From positions 1-64,000 of the forward strand of contig JAFALA010000090.1 in assembly GCA_019234815.1 (NCBI GenBank): a stretch of DNA of 64,000 bases. Reading direction: 5' to 3'. Below the pieces are notes generated by a model, which saw only the letters and a program-made list of their open reading frames with translations, ran no database searches and was not told the DNA's origin. Made by a program: the position numbers and the translations under genes. This stretch comes from Burkholderiaceae bacterium. GTDB taxonomy: Bacteria > Pseudomonadota > Gammaproteobacteria > Burkholderiales > Burkholderiaceae_C. Numbering within the stretch: position 1 is the first letter of the stretch; the number at the start of each line of letters is the position of its first letter. Positions 43,670 to 51,931 of the stretch are shown piece after piece.

Positions 43670-44392
43670 ATGCGACACATTCTGTGCATGAAATGGGGCA
43701 CCAAATACGGCCCCGAATACGTCAACCGGCTCTACGGCATGGTGGCGCGCCACCTCCGGGGTCCGTTCAAGTTCGTCTGCCTGACCGACCGCAGCGACGG
43801 CATACGGCCTGAGGTGCAGTGCCTGCCCATTCCCGACCTGGCCTTGCCTGAAGGCACGCCCGAGCGCGGCTGGCACAAGCTCACCACCTTCGAAGCCGAC
43901 CTGCACGGTCTCAAGGGCACGGCGCTGTTCCTCGACCTGGACGTGGTGATCGTCGACGACATCACCCCCTTCTTCGAAGTGCCCGGCGAATTCCTGATCA
44001 TCCACGACTTCAAGCGGCAGTGGCGCATCACCGGCAACTCGTCGGTCTATCGCTTCGAGCTCGGCGCCCATGCGGACGTGCTGGCCAAGTTCCGCCGCGA
44101 GCAAGCCGTGCTGCGCCGCCAGTTCCGCAACGAGCAGGAATACCTGTCGGACGAGATGCACAAGCAGGGCAAGCTGAAGTACTGGCAAAGCGGCTGGTGC
44201 GTCAGCTACAAGTACCACTGCCTGCCGCTGTGGCCCACCAGCTTCTGGCGCGATCCCTTCATCCCCGCCGGCTCGAAGATCCTGATCTTCCACGGCACCA
44301 TGAACCCGCCCGACGCGCTGGCCGGCCGCAGCAATGGCAACTGGCGCCATACGCGGCCCGCGGCCTGGATCACCGAACACTGGCGCGAGTGA
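43670..44392 (+). CDS. Predicted glycosyltransferase with DxD motif (GT8-like fold)
   Basis: A 240-residue cytosolic protein. KWGTKYGPEYVNRLYGMVARH at the start and FKFVCLTDRSDG are typical of a family of short GT-A type glycosyltransferases; the metal-binding DxD lies in ALFLDLDVVIVDDITPFF. The C-terminus has FHGTMNPPDAL, resembling the His-containing end of related enzymes. It is the first of a run of sugar transferase genes after lapB, so a role in lipopolysaccharide oligosaccharide or capsule assembly is likely. Donor and acceptor are unknown. Confidence 0.75.
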   Translation: MRHILCMKWGTKYGPEYVNRLYGMVARHLRGPFKFVCLTDRSDGIRPEVQCLPIPDLALPEGTPERGWHKLTTFEADLHGLKGTALFLDLDVVIVDDITPFFEVPGEFLIIHDFKRQWRITGNSSVYRFELGAHADVLAKFRREQAVLRRQFRNEQEYLSDEMHKQGKLKYWQSGWCVSYKYHCLPLWPTSFWRDPFIPAGSKILIFHGTMNPPDALAGRSNGNWRHTRPAAWITEHWRE

Positions 44393-44399
44393 GTCCAGC

Positions 44400-45428
44400 A
44401 TGACGACAGCTTCTCCCGGCGCCAAGACGGTCCATTTCGTCTATCCGCGCGATCCCGCCAAGCACGCCTCGCCGTTTTGCATCGGCAACGAGGTCGGCGA
44501 CCGCCTGCTGCGCGACTACCCGGTCAAGTTCTACGACTGGCGCGACCGTACCCGCATCCAGCCCGCGCCCGGCGACGTGCTGCTGGGTCACCCGCACCGC
44601 CGCAAGGGCACGGTGTTCACGGCGTCGCTGCGCGATCCCAACTTCTCACGCCGCATCCTGATCCAGCCCTATGCGCCGGACATGCGGCAGAACTCGTACA
44701 CCGACCAGAGCATCGATGCCTGCGACCTGTTCCTGACCATCACTGGCAACCATTGGTTCAAGCGCATCGGCGAATCGTCGTTCGCGCGCTGGCAGCCCAA
44801 GATGCGGCACATGGACCTGGCCGTCGACCGCGCCCATTTCCCGCGGCTCAAGCACGGCTTCAACCCACCCGGCCAACGCAAGTTCGTCTACATCGGCAAC
44901 ACCGCCCACCTGAAAAACACCGCCTACCTGAGCCGCCTTCGCAGCGAATGCAAGGGCGCCGACATCAGTTGGATCGGACGGGGCAAGAAGTCGATCCCGA
45001 ATGTCGAGAGCTACGGGTTCGTCGATTTTTCCAAACCTGAAGCCCAGGCGCTGGTGCAGCGCTTCGACTTCATGATCACGGTCGGCAACCTGGACCCGAA
45101 CCCGACCACCATCCTTGAATCGATGGCCTGGGGCCTGATTCCGGTGTGCACGCCGCAAAGCGGCTACGAAAACGCCGCCGGCATCGTCAACATTCCGCTG
45201 GATGACGTGGCCGGCGCACAGGCCGTGTTCGACCGGCTGCAAGCGGCCGACGAAGCCACCTTGCTGCAGCTGCAAGCCGACGGCCAGGCAGCGTTGGCGC
45301 AGCACTACCACTGGGACCGTTTCTACGCCCAAGTGCGGGATGCGATTGAGTGCACGGACTCACCGCCCATCCGGCCGGCGACTTGGGCCGAGCGCCTCAA
45401 GTTCAAATTCTTCGACCTCATCGTCTGA
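44400..45428 (+). CDS. Predicted glycosyltransferase (GT-B fold)
   Basis: A 342-residue protein. The C-terminal half has the donor-binding pattern of GT-B enzymes: KFVYIGNTAHLKNTAYL, then NPTTILESMAWGLIPVCTPQSGYENAAG, with E-x-MAWG-x-IPV as in GT1/GT4-like enzymes. The N-terminal half is not distinctive. I start at ATG 44400, 7 bases after the previous stop; the track begins 22 codons earlier. It is likely cotranscribed with the preceding and following transferase genes. The sugar specificity is unknown. Confidence 0.75.
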   Translation: MTTASPGAKTVHFVYPRDPAKHASPFCIGNEVGDRLLRDYPVKFYDWRDRTRIQPAPGDVLLGHPHRRKGTVFTASLRDPNFSRRILIQPYAPDMRQNSYTDQSIDACDLFLTITGNHWFKRIGESSFARWQPKMRHMDLAVDRAHFPRLKHGFNPPGQRKFVYIGNTAHLKNTAYLSRLRSECKGADISWIGRGKKSIPNVESYGFVDFSKPEAQALVQRFDFMITVGNLDPNPTTILESMAWGLIPVCTPQSGYENAAGIVNIPLDDVAGAQAVFDRLQAADEATLLQLQADGQAALAQHYHWDRFYAQVRDAIECTDSPPIRPATWAERLKFKFFDLIV

Positions 45429-45440
45429 ACAGGCCCCACC

Positions 45441-46481
45441 TTGACCCAGGCCACTCCGCTGCGCGCCTCGCTGGTTGCCAGCCACATGCGCGACAACAAG
45501 CCCTTCACGCCGGGCGCCGGCCCCAACGGCGGCGAGTTCTTCCTGCCCTGGCGCCAGTTGCGCGAGCACTTCCTGCGCCAAGGCATCGAGCTCAACACGC
45601 CCGACCGCAATGCGGGCCACGAGGTGCTGTTCGAGCTCCACTTGAATGCCCAGCGCCGTGTTCCTGCGCGCACGCCCTGCTACGCCTACCTGTACGAGGA
45701 CGCCATCGTGCGTCCGCTCAACGTCAACCGCGAGCGCCTGGCGCAATACCGTCGCGTGTTCACGAGCAACGAAGACTTGATCGACGGCCGGCACATCCTG
45801 CGCCTGGACTACCCCAACGACCTGAGCCTGCGCCCGAACCTGGCCGGCTGGAACGAACGCGATCTGTTCTGCGTCCTGATCGCCTCCAACAAGGCCCTGC
45901 TGCATCCGCACCCGCAGAACCTGCATGCGCAGCGGGTGGCGGCCATCCGGTTTTTCGAGGCGGCGATCCCGGACCAGTTCTTCCTGTACGGCCCAGGCTG
46001 GGACAAGCCCGCCGTGCGGCCCGGACATTGGGGACGCATCGCCAAGCGGCTCCATGAATGGCGTGCGCGCGCCTGGCCTGGCAAGCCCCCGTTCCCCAGC
46101 TACCAGGGCGTCATTGCAGGGCCGAAGCGCGAGGTGCTGGACCGGGCGCGGTTTGCCATCTGCTACGAAAACTCACGCGGCAGCCCCGGCTATCTCACCG
46201 AGAAAATTTTCGACTGCTTCACCAGCGGGTGCATTCCCATCTACATGGGCACGACGCATGCACAGGCGCCCATCCCTGCCGAGTGCTACATCGACGCCGA
46301 CGCATTCGAATCGTTGTCGCAACTGCTCGCCCACATGCAGACCTTCACGGCCGACGACTTTGCCCGCTATCGCGCGGCGCAGCAGGCCTTCCTTCAAAGC
46401 GCCGAAGCCCAGCGCTTCAGCAACGCCCACTTCTGCGAGACCTTGACGCGGACCATCCTGGCCGATCTCGCCTCAGCTTGA
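45441..46481 (+). CDS. GT10-like (fucosyltransferase-family) glycosyltransferase
   Basis: A 346-residue protein whose C-terminal half carries the GT10 hallmark: ARFAICYENSRGSPGYLTEKIFDCFTSGCIPIYMG, close to the alpha-1,3-fucosyltransferase motif (F-x-x-x-x-E-N-x-GY-TEK-x-x-x-A). A GDP-sugar donor is therefore expected. The start is uncertain: TTG at 45441 is given by the track and ATG at 45486 is possible. In other bacteria such enzymes build Lewis-type epitopes; here the acceptor is unknown. The 3' end overlaps the convergent GT32-like gene by 9 bases. Confidence 0.75.
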   Translation: MTQATPLRASLVASHMRDNKPFTPGAGPNGGEFFLPWRQLREHFLRQGIELNTPDRNAGHEVLFELHLNAQRRVPARTPCYAYLYEDAIVRPLNVNRERLAQYRRVFTSNEDLIDGRHILRLDYPNDLSLRPNLAGWNERDLFCVLIASNKALLHPHPQNLHAQRVAAIRFFEAAIPDQFFLYGPGWDKPAVRPGHWGRIAKRLHEWRARAWPGKPPFPSYQGVIAGPKREVLDRARFAICYENSRGSPGYLTEKIFDCFTSGCIPIYMGTTHAQAPIPAECYIDADAFESLSQLLAHMQTFTADDFARYRAAQQAFLQSAEAQRFSNAHFCETLTRTILADLASA

Positions 46482-47369
46482 TTCGGCCAGCAAGGCCCTG
46501 AACACCGAATCGGGCGCGGGTGTGGTGCGCCAGTTGTTGTGCCAATGGATGGCGCGATAGTTCTCGCGCTTCAATTGCGACATCACTGCGGACAGATCGC
46601 TGTGGCCCTTGAAGAACAAGCCGGGGCTGCCGAACAGCACCGATCCGGGCGACCAAAGAGGATCGAACATCGTCGTCGGATGGATCTTGATGCCCAGCGC
46701 GTCACAGTTCTCGTCGGTGAAGAGAATCCAGGGCAGGAAATTCTCCAGCTCGCAGCCCCGAGCGACCAGCGCCCGGCTCAGCGCTGGCCCAGGCAGGTAC
46801 AGCAGGGCCGAATTGGCGAAACCGAACGATTCCCAGCGGTAGCTGAACGCCGCGTTGCCGCACAGGTCCAGCAGATTGCTGGTGAAGCAGACGTCCAGGT
46901 CCGCATACAGGCTGGGCTGCTCGTAATGCGCCATCGGAATCAGGCAGCGCGCCAGGTCGCCACGATAGGCCTTGTTCAAGGTGAAGCCGGCAAACAGGGC
47001 CGACGAATGCCGGTAGGTGTTGCCGAACAGGGGATGTTCGAACGCCTGGGCCTTGATCCGCTTCAGTCCCCCGATGCGGTGCAGCTTGCGGCCCAATTTC
47101 TTCAAACCCTGCCAGCGGTTATAGCGATGCAGCGAGTCGCCCGTGACATGCCGCTGGATCAAGGCGTCGAGCGAGAACGGCCGTATCCTGATGCGGGGAT
47201 GGGACTTGATCCACTGCAGTTCCGGCGCATCGATGGAGCTCGCGGCATCGGTGTCCAGCCAGAGTTCATAGATGTGCTCCGGGTGTTGATGCACAAAGCT
47301 GCGGAAATGCAGATCCGTGACTGGCGGCAGGGCACCGGACCAATATCCAAAGAAAACGACAGGGTTCAT
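46473..47369 (-). CDS. GT32-like glycosyltransferase
   Basis: A 298-residue protein on the opposite strand to its neighbours. It has features of sugar transferases of the GT32 type: MNPVVFFGYWSGALPPVTDLHFRSF, HPEHIYELWLDTD, and the metal-binding SLYADLDVCF, with a C-terminal AIHWHNNW. The start MNPVVFFG (47369) fits this family; the track begins 55 codons earlier. The ribosome site is weak. It probably adds a sugar to the same oligosaccharide as the flanking genes. Confidence 0.7.
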   Translation of the reverse strand: MNPVVFFGYWSGALPPVTDLHFRSFVHQHPEHIYELWLDTDAASSIDAPELQWIKSHPRIRIRPFSLDALIQRHVTGDSLHRYNRWQGLKKLGRKLHRIGGLKRIKAQAFEHPLFGNTYRHSSALFAGFTLNKAYRGDLARCLIPMAHYEQPSLYADLDVCFTSNLLDLCGNAAFSYRWESFGFANSALLYLPGPALSRALVARGCELENFLPWILFTDENCDALGIKIHPTTMFDPLWSPGSVLFGSPGLFFKGHSDLSAVMSQLKRENYRAIHWHNNWRTTPAPDSVFRALLAESS

Positions 47370-47497
47370 TGATGAAAAGGGCAAGCCTGCTGGCAAATGG
47401 TTGGGCGGTTGGGTTGGGGCGGATTTTGACAGATGACGTCCCGCACCCTGCCAGCCCGCCTTAAACTCCGCGCTCCATTGCGAATCAGGACTTCCGC

Positions 47498-48289
47498 GTG
47501 ACAGCCATGCCCTCCCCCTCCTCCGACGCGCCACGATGCCTGCTCAACGTCGTCATCATCGGTTGGCAGGGATTCGGAGAAAAGGCACGGCACATTGCAG
47601 ACTGCCTCGCGCAGGCGCCCGACGTGCTGCTGCGCGTCATCTATTCCAACGCCGCGGAGGCCGACGAAACGGGTCCCGGCGAATGGATCAAGGTGCCGAA
47701 CTCGCATTACTTCGGACTCAAGTTCCGCCGCGCCGTCGCGGATTTCCGGGGCGATGCCCTGGTCATCATCCAGGCCGATGCGGGGTGCGACGAATGGCCG
47801 CAGCTGCTGCAACGATGCAGGCAGGCCTTCGCTGCCCACCCTGCGCTCGGCGTGTGGGCGCCGAAGATCGACTACACCCCCTGGACGGCCGAACGCGTGG
47901 ACATTCGGCCCGACCCCTCGGGCGCCATGACGCACGTGGCCCACACCGACGGCATCGTCACCGCATTCGCGGGCTCGGTGGTGAGGCGCCTGCAAGCGCT
48001 GAGCTACGACGACAACAACATCGGCTGGGGCATCGACTGGATCGCCATCTGCCACTGCTACACGCAGGGCCTGCAAGTCATGCGCGACGACAGGCTGTTG
48101 GTGCAGCACCCGCCATCGCGGGGCTACGATACGCGCCTGGCCACGCGGCAGTGGCTGGATTTCATGGGCCAGATGACCGAAGCCGAGCAATCCATGTTCG
48201 AGATCCTCAAGCGCTACACCCGTGAAAAAAAGAAAGGGCCGCTGGCCAAGCTCAAGGCCTCGATTCGACGGCGCCTGAACCGGCGCTGA
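47498..48289 (+). CDS. Predicted glycosyltransferase (GT2-like)
   Basis: A 263-residue protein. LNVVIIGWQGFGEKARHIADCLAQAPDVLLRVIYSN near the start, DALVIIQADAGCDEWPQLLQRC and the later IGWGIDWIAICHCYTQGLQVMRDDRLLVQH follow the general plan of GT-A family 2 transferases, in which IGWGID-W-x-x resembles the acceptor-site motif. The match is partial, so the call is moderate. It starts at GTG 47498 (AGGA upstream) or ATG 47507. It is followed 45 bases later by an MsbA-like exporter. Confidence 0.6.
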   Translation: MTAMPSPSSDAPRCLLNVVIIGWQGFGEKARHIADCLAQAPDVLLRVIYSNAAEADETGPGEWIKVPNSHYFGLKFRRAVADFRGDALVIIQADAGCDEWPQLLQRCRQAFAAHPALGVWAPKIDYTPWTAERVDIRPDPSGAMTHVAHTDGIVTAFAGSVVRRLQALSYDDNNIGWGIDWIAICHCYTQGLQVMRDDRLLVQHPPSRGYDTRLATRQWLDFMGQMTEAEQSMFEILKRYTREKKKGPLAKLKASIRRRLNRR

Positions 48290-48334
48290 ACCGCAGCCAC
48301 CGTGCCGGAACCCGGCATCGGCGAGAATGGCGGG

Positions 48335-50119
48335 ATGCCCAACAAGACCACGACTCTCAAGACCACCGCCTCGCGCGTCTTTCGTTTCATCCGTCCCCAT
48401 CAGCACCGCATCTGGCTGTCGGTGCTGGCCTACATGGTGGCCGCCTGCACAGAGCCGCTGATCCCGGCCATCGTCAAGATCGGGCTGGGCGAAGGCTTCA
48501 GCGTGCCCACGGCAAGCCGGATCGGCGGCCTGAACGTGCCCAATATCGAAGTCCCCACGGTTTCGTTCTCAATCTGGTGGGTGCCGGTCGTGCTGGTCGG
48601 CCTGTTCGCCGTGCGCGGCCTGTTCGGCTTCCTGGGGCAGTACCTGCTGAACTGGAGCATCGCCAGGTCCGTCACCGACATGCGCAGCGCCTTGCTGGAC
48701 GCCCTGCTCAAGGCCGATGCGCAGGTCTATACGCGCCTGCAGCCGGGAACCGCCGTCACCAAGGTGGTCAACGACCCCCTCCAGGTGATGCAGATGCTGG
48801 GCGGCTCGGTGATGACGGTGCTGCGCGACGGCCTGCCCGCCATCGCCATGCTGGCCAGCCTGTTCTACATGAACTGGCAGTTGACCCTGCTGTCGCTGGT
48901 CACGACGCCCGCCATGACCTTCGTGGTCAAGAAGATCAATGCGCGCGTCCGCAAAATGGGCAACCGTGCCTACGACGCCAGCATGAAGCTGGTCGACAAG
49001 GTGGACGACATCACGCGCGCCTGGCGCGTGGTGCGCAGCTTCAATGCCGCCGATTACGAGCGCCAGCGCTTCGCCGAGCGCGCCCACGAGGTGCAGGTCA
49101 ACACGCTCAAGACGGCCGCGGCCAACGCGATGACGCAGCCGATCTCGCAGTTGATCGCCAGCGTGGGCCTGTCCATCATCGTCAGCCTGGCGCTGCTGCA
49201 GTCGCGCCAGCTGCATACCGGGCCCGGCGAATTCGGCGCCTTCATCACCGCGCTGCTGCTGTTCGCGTCGCGCCTGCGCCACCTGACCGATGTCGCCCAG
49301 CCCATCACCAACGCCCTGGTGATCGCGCGCGGCAGCATGGAACTGCTGGACACCGCGCCCGAGCACGACCTGGGCGGCGGCAGCGTCGCGCATTGCGAGG
49401 GCGAGATCCGCGTCGAGAAGCTCCAGCTCTCCTATCCCGGCGCCGAACGTCCTGCCCTGCAAGACCTGGACCTGCTCATCCCTGCCAACAAGACCACCGC
49501 GCTGGCCGGCAGTTCGGGCGCGGGCAAGAGTTCCATCGTGCAGGTGCTGCTGGGTTTTGCCGAGCCTGAAAAGGGCCGGATCCTGCTCGACGGCGTGGAC
49601 ATCACCACGCTGAAGAAAAGCGAGCTGCGCCGCCAGTTCGCCGTGGTGTCGCAGGACATCGTGCTGTTCGACACCTCGGTGGCCGACAACGTCGCCTACG
49701 GGCAGCCGCACGACGCCGCCCGGCTGGAGCAGGCCTTGCGCGCCGCGCACCTGTGGAACTTCGTGCAGACCCTGCCGCAGGGGCTGGACACGACCATAGG
49801 CGCCAACGGCAGCAAGCTGTCAGGCGGCCAGCGCCAGCGCGTCGCCATCGCGCGCGCGCTGTACAAGGATGCGCCCATCTGGGTGTTCGACGAGGCCACC
49901 TCGGCGCTCGACAGCGCCAGCGAACGCGCCGTGCAACAGGCGCTGGAGCAATGGCAAGGCCGCAAGACCCTGATCGTGATCGCGCACCGTTTGTCCACCG
50001 TGCGCGGCGCCGATTGCATCCACGTGCTGGCCGACGGTCGCGTGATCGAGAGCGGCACCTACGCCGAGCTGGTCGCCCACGGCGGCGTGTTCGCCAACAT
50101 GGCGGCCGTGCAGCACTGA
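48335..50119 (+). CDS. msbA: MsbA-like lipid/oligosaccharide ABC exporter
   Basis: A 594-residue half-transporter with six N-terminal helices and a C-terminal ATPase. Walker A is GSSGAGKSS, the signature LSGGQRQRVAIARAL, Walker B IWVFDEATSALD and the switch AHRLSTV. Its membrane part (ARSVTDMRSALLDALLKADAQVYTRLQPG) resembles MsbA, which flips lipid A-core across the inner membrane. The context next to lapAB and sugar transferases supports that role; other lipid exporters are possible. ATG 48335 is preferred over GTG at 48302. Confidence 0.85.
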   Translation: MPNKTTTLKTTASRVFRFIRPHQHRIWLSVLAYMVAACTEPLIPAIVKIGLGEGFSVPTASRIGGLNVPNIEVPTVSFSIWWVPVVLVGLFAVRGLFGFLGQYLLNWSIARSVTDMRSALLDALLKADAQVYTRLQPGTAVTKVVNDPLQVMQMLGGSVMTVLRDGLPAIAMLASLFYMNWQLTLLSLVTTPAMTFVVKKINARVRKMGNRAYDASMKLVDKVDDITRAWRVVRSFNAADYERQRFAERAHEVQVNTLKTAAANAMTQPISQLIASVGLSIIVSLALLQSRQLHTGPGEFGAFITALLLFASRLRHLTDVAQPITNALVIARGSMELLDTAPEHDLGGGSVAHCEGEIRVEKLQLSYPGAERPALQDLDLLIPANKTTALAGSSGAGKSSIVQVLLGFAEPEKGRILLDGVDITTLKKSELRRQFAVVSQDIVLFDTSVADNVAYGQPHDAARLEQALRAAHLWNFVQTLPQGLDTTIGANGSKLSGGQRQRVAIARALYKDAPIWVFDEATSALDSASERAVQQALEQWQGRKTLIVIAHRLSTVRGADCIHVLADGRVIESGTYAELVAHGGVFANMAAVQH

Positions 50120-50136
50120 AACGCGAGGCATCGGCC

Positions 50137-50520
50137 GTGTCGCGCCTGCTCCGTCTCGGCATGATGTGGCTGGCGCTGCTGGCCTGTGGACTCCCGGTGC
50201 AGGCCAAAGAAGCTCAGGGCGCGGGCATGACCACCGGACAAGCGCTGCCGCTGGAGCTCAATCAAGCCAGCCGCGCGGAGCTGGAGTCCCTGCCGGGCCT
50301 GGGCATTGCCCTGACCGCGCGGCTGCTGGACGCGCGCCAGCAACGCCCCTTCAGCGACTGGCGCGACCTGCTCCGGCGCCACCTGGGCATAGGCCCCGCG
50401 CTGGCCCGCAAGCTGTCGGACCAGGGCCTGCGCGTCCAGGGTCAGAACTGGAAACCCGACACCGTCGGACCGCCCGAGGCGGCGGCCTCTGCAGCCTCCG
50501 CGGCCTCAAACTCGCTCTGA
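50137..50520 (+). CDS. ComEA-like helix-hairpin-helix protein
   Basis: A 127-residue protein starting at GTG 50137 (GAGG 9 bases upstream). It has a signal peptide (LRLGMMWLALLACGLPVQA) and two HhH motifs (LELNQASRAELESLPGLGIALTARLLDAR and LRRHLGIGPALARKLSDQG), as in ComEA, which binds incoming DNA in natural transformation. The C-terminus is Ala-rich. The last 79 bases overlap the patatin gene on the other strand. No other competence genes are near. Confidence 0.8.
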   Translation: MSRLLRLGMMWLALLACGLPVQAKEAQGAGMTTGQALPLELNQASRAELESLPGLGIALTARLLDARQQRPFSDWRDLLRRHLGIGPALARKLSDQGLRVQGQNWKPDTVGPPEAAASAASAASNSL

Positions 50521-51821
50521 CGGATCGTGTCCACGAAGCTGTTGCGCCGCCGCAGCGATGCGCGGCTGGTTTTCGGCGCCTGCGCCGGCCAGCCGAAGAA
50601 GCGCTGCACATCGGCGCGTCGCGCCAGGGTATCGGACAGGCCCAGGTTGATCAGCTCGCAGGTGAACGAAGGCTCGAACAAGAGGTAGCTGGTCAGCGCC
50701 GAACCGCTGGCCGACTTGCCCTCGCCCGATACGCCCACGCTGCGCAGCATGGCCCGCATGGGCGCGGGGAGGCTGCCCTGGTGCTCGGCGGCAATGTCGT
50801 CGATGCGGCGGCTGGGCGCGATCACCAGCACGTCGATGGGGCGCAGCGGCGTCTTCTGCAATGCCTCGGGCGTCAGCAAGGAGAGCGTCTTGTTGATGCG
50901 CTGCAGCCGCTCCACGTCGACCGCCAGGGCATCGAGGAAGATATTGGACAGGGCATGGCCGGCAATCTGGGCCATGGACGGATGGCCGGTGTCCGCCAGC
51001 ACGCGGCGGCCCGGCGGCTCATGCATGCGGCCCGCGCCGATCACCAGCACGCGCTCGGCCCCCAGGTGAACGGCGGGCGAGATGGGCGCGCTCTGGCGCA
51101 TGGAGCCGTCGCCGAACCATTCCATCTGGCCGTCCAGGTCGAGCTCCTCGGCCGGGAAAATAAAGGGAATGGCGGACGAGGCCAGCAAATGGCCGACTGT
51201 CAGCTGCGCCTCCACCGCCAGGCGTTGGTGGCGCAGCCAGGGCGCCACCTTTCTGGCCGACTGGTAAAACGTGACATGCTGCCCCGAGGTGTAGCTGGAG
51301 CCGCTCACGGCCAGCGCGTCCAGGTGCCCGGCCTGGAACATGGCATCCAGCCGGTCCAGGCGCACCCAGCGGCTCAGCAGGCGCCGCAGCGGCTCGTTGT
51401 CGAGCAAGCTGCGCGGCCGCGTGCGGCGCCAGCGCGCCACGGCCCACCCCAGGCTCATCATGGTCATCCAGCGCGCGCCGGTCTTGATGACGCCGAAGGA
51501 GTCGGCGCAGTAGACCTGCTCGGCATGGATGCCCTCCCAGATCGTCATCAGGCCGTCGACGGCCGAATCGAAATCGTCGGCCTGGCAGCCCAGCGTGGCC
51601 GCATTGATGGCGCCCGCCGAGGTGCCGGCGATGACCTGAAACGGATTGGTCTTGAGGATGCCGGCGTCGCGCCGCAGTTGCGCGATACCCGCCAGCACGC
51701 CGACCTGATAGGCCGCGCGCGCCCCGCCGCCCGTGAGAATCAGGCCGGTTCGCATTTCATTGCTCGTCAAATGGATGCCTGCAACATGAGCTGCTGCAGC
51801 ACCATTACCCACATCGTTCAT
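50442..51821 (-). CDS. Patatin-like phospholipase
   Basis: A 459-residue alpha/beta hydrolase with a patatin domain: oxyanion loop GLILTGGGARAAYQ, nucleophile GTSAG (Ser68 from the track start), and dyad Asp in WFGDGSMRQ. The long C-terminal half is typical of RssA/YlbK-like bacterial relatives with extra domain. The start is uncertain (51821, or MRTGLILT at 51755). Its 3' end overlaps the ComEA-like gene by 79 bases, an unusual antisense coding overlap. Confidence 0.85.
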   Translation of the reverse strand: MNDVGNGAAAAHVAGIHLTSNEMRTGLILTGGGARAAYQVGVLAGIAQLRRDAGILKTNPFQVIAGTSAGAINAATLGCQADDFDSAVDGLMTIWEGIHAEQVYCADSFGVIKTGARWMTMMSLGWAVARWRRTRPRSLLDNEPLRRLLSRWVRLDRLDAMFQAGHLDALAVSGSSYTSGQHVTFYQSARKVAPWLRHQRLAVEAQLTVGHLLASSAIPFIFPAEELDLDGQMEWFGDGSMRQSAPISPAVHLGAERVLVIGAGRMHEPPGRRVLADTGHPSMAQIAGHALSNIFLDALAVDVERLQRINKTLSLLTPEALQKTPLRPIDVLVIAPSRRIDDIAAEHQGSLPAPMRAMLRSVGVSGEGKSASGSALTSYLLFEPSFTCELINLGLSDTLARRADVQRFFGWPAQAPKTSRASLRRRNSFVDTIRQSEFEAAEAAEAAASGGPTVSGFQF

Positions 51822-51931
51822 GGCGATGATTGTGCCCTTGGTGATGGAGACCCGAGGATTTGATCATCGCGGCAATCCAGGCAGGTGGCTAGCCTCAATT
51901 CAAGGGTTTTGCCGTGCTTTCTCACTGCACT

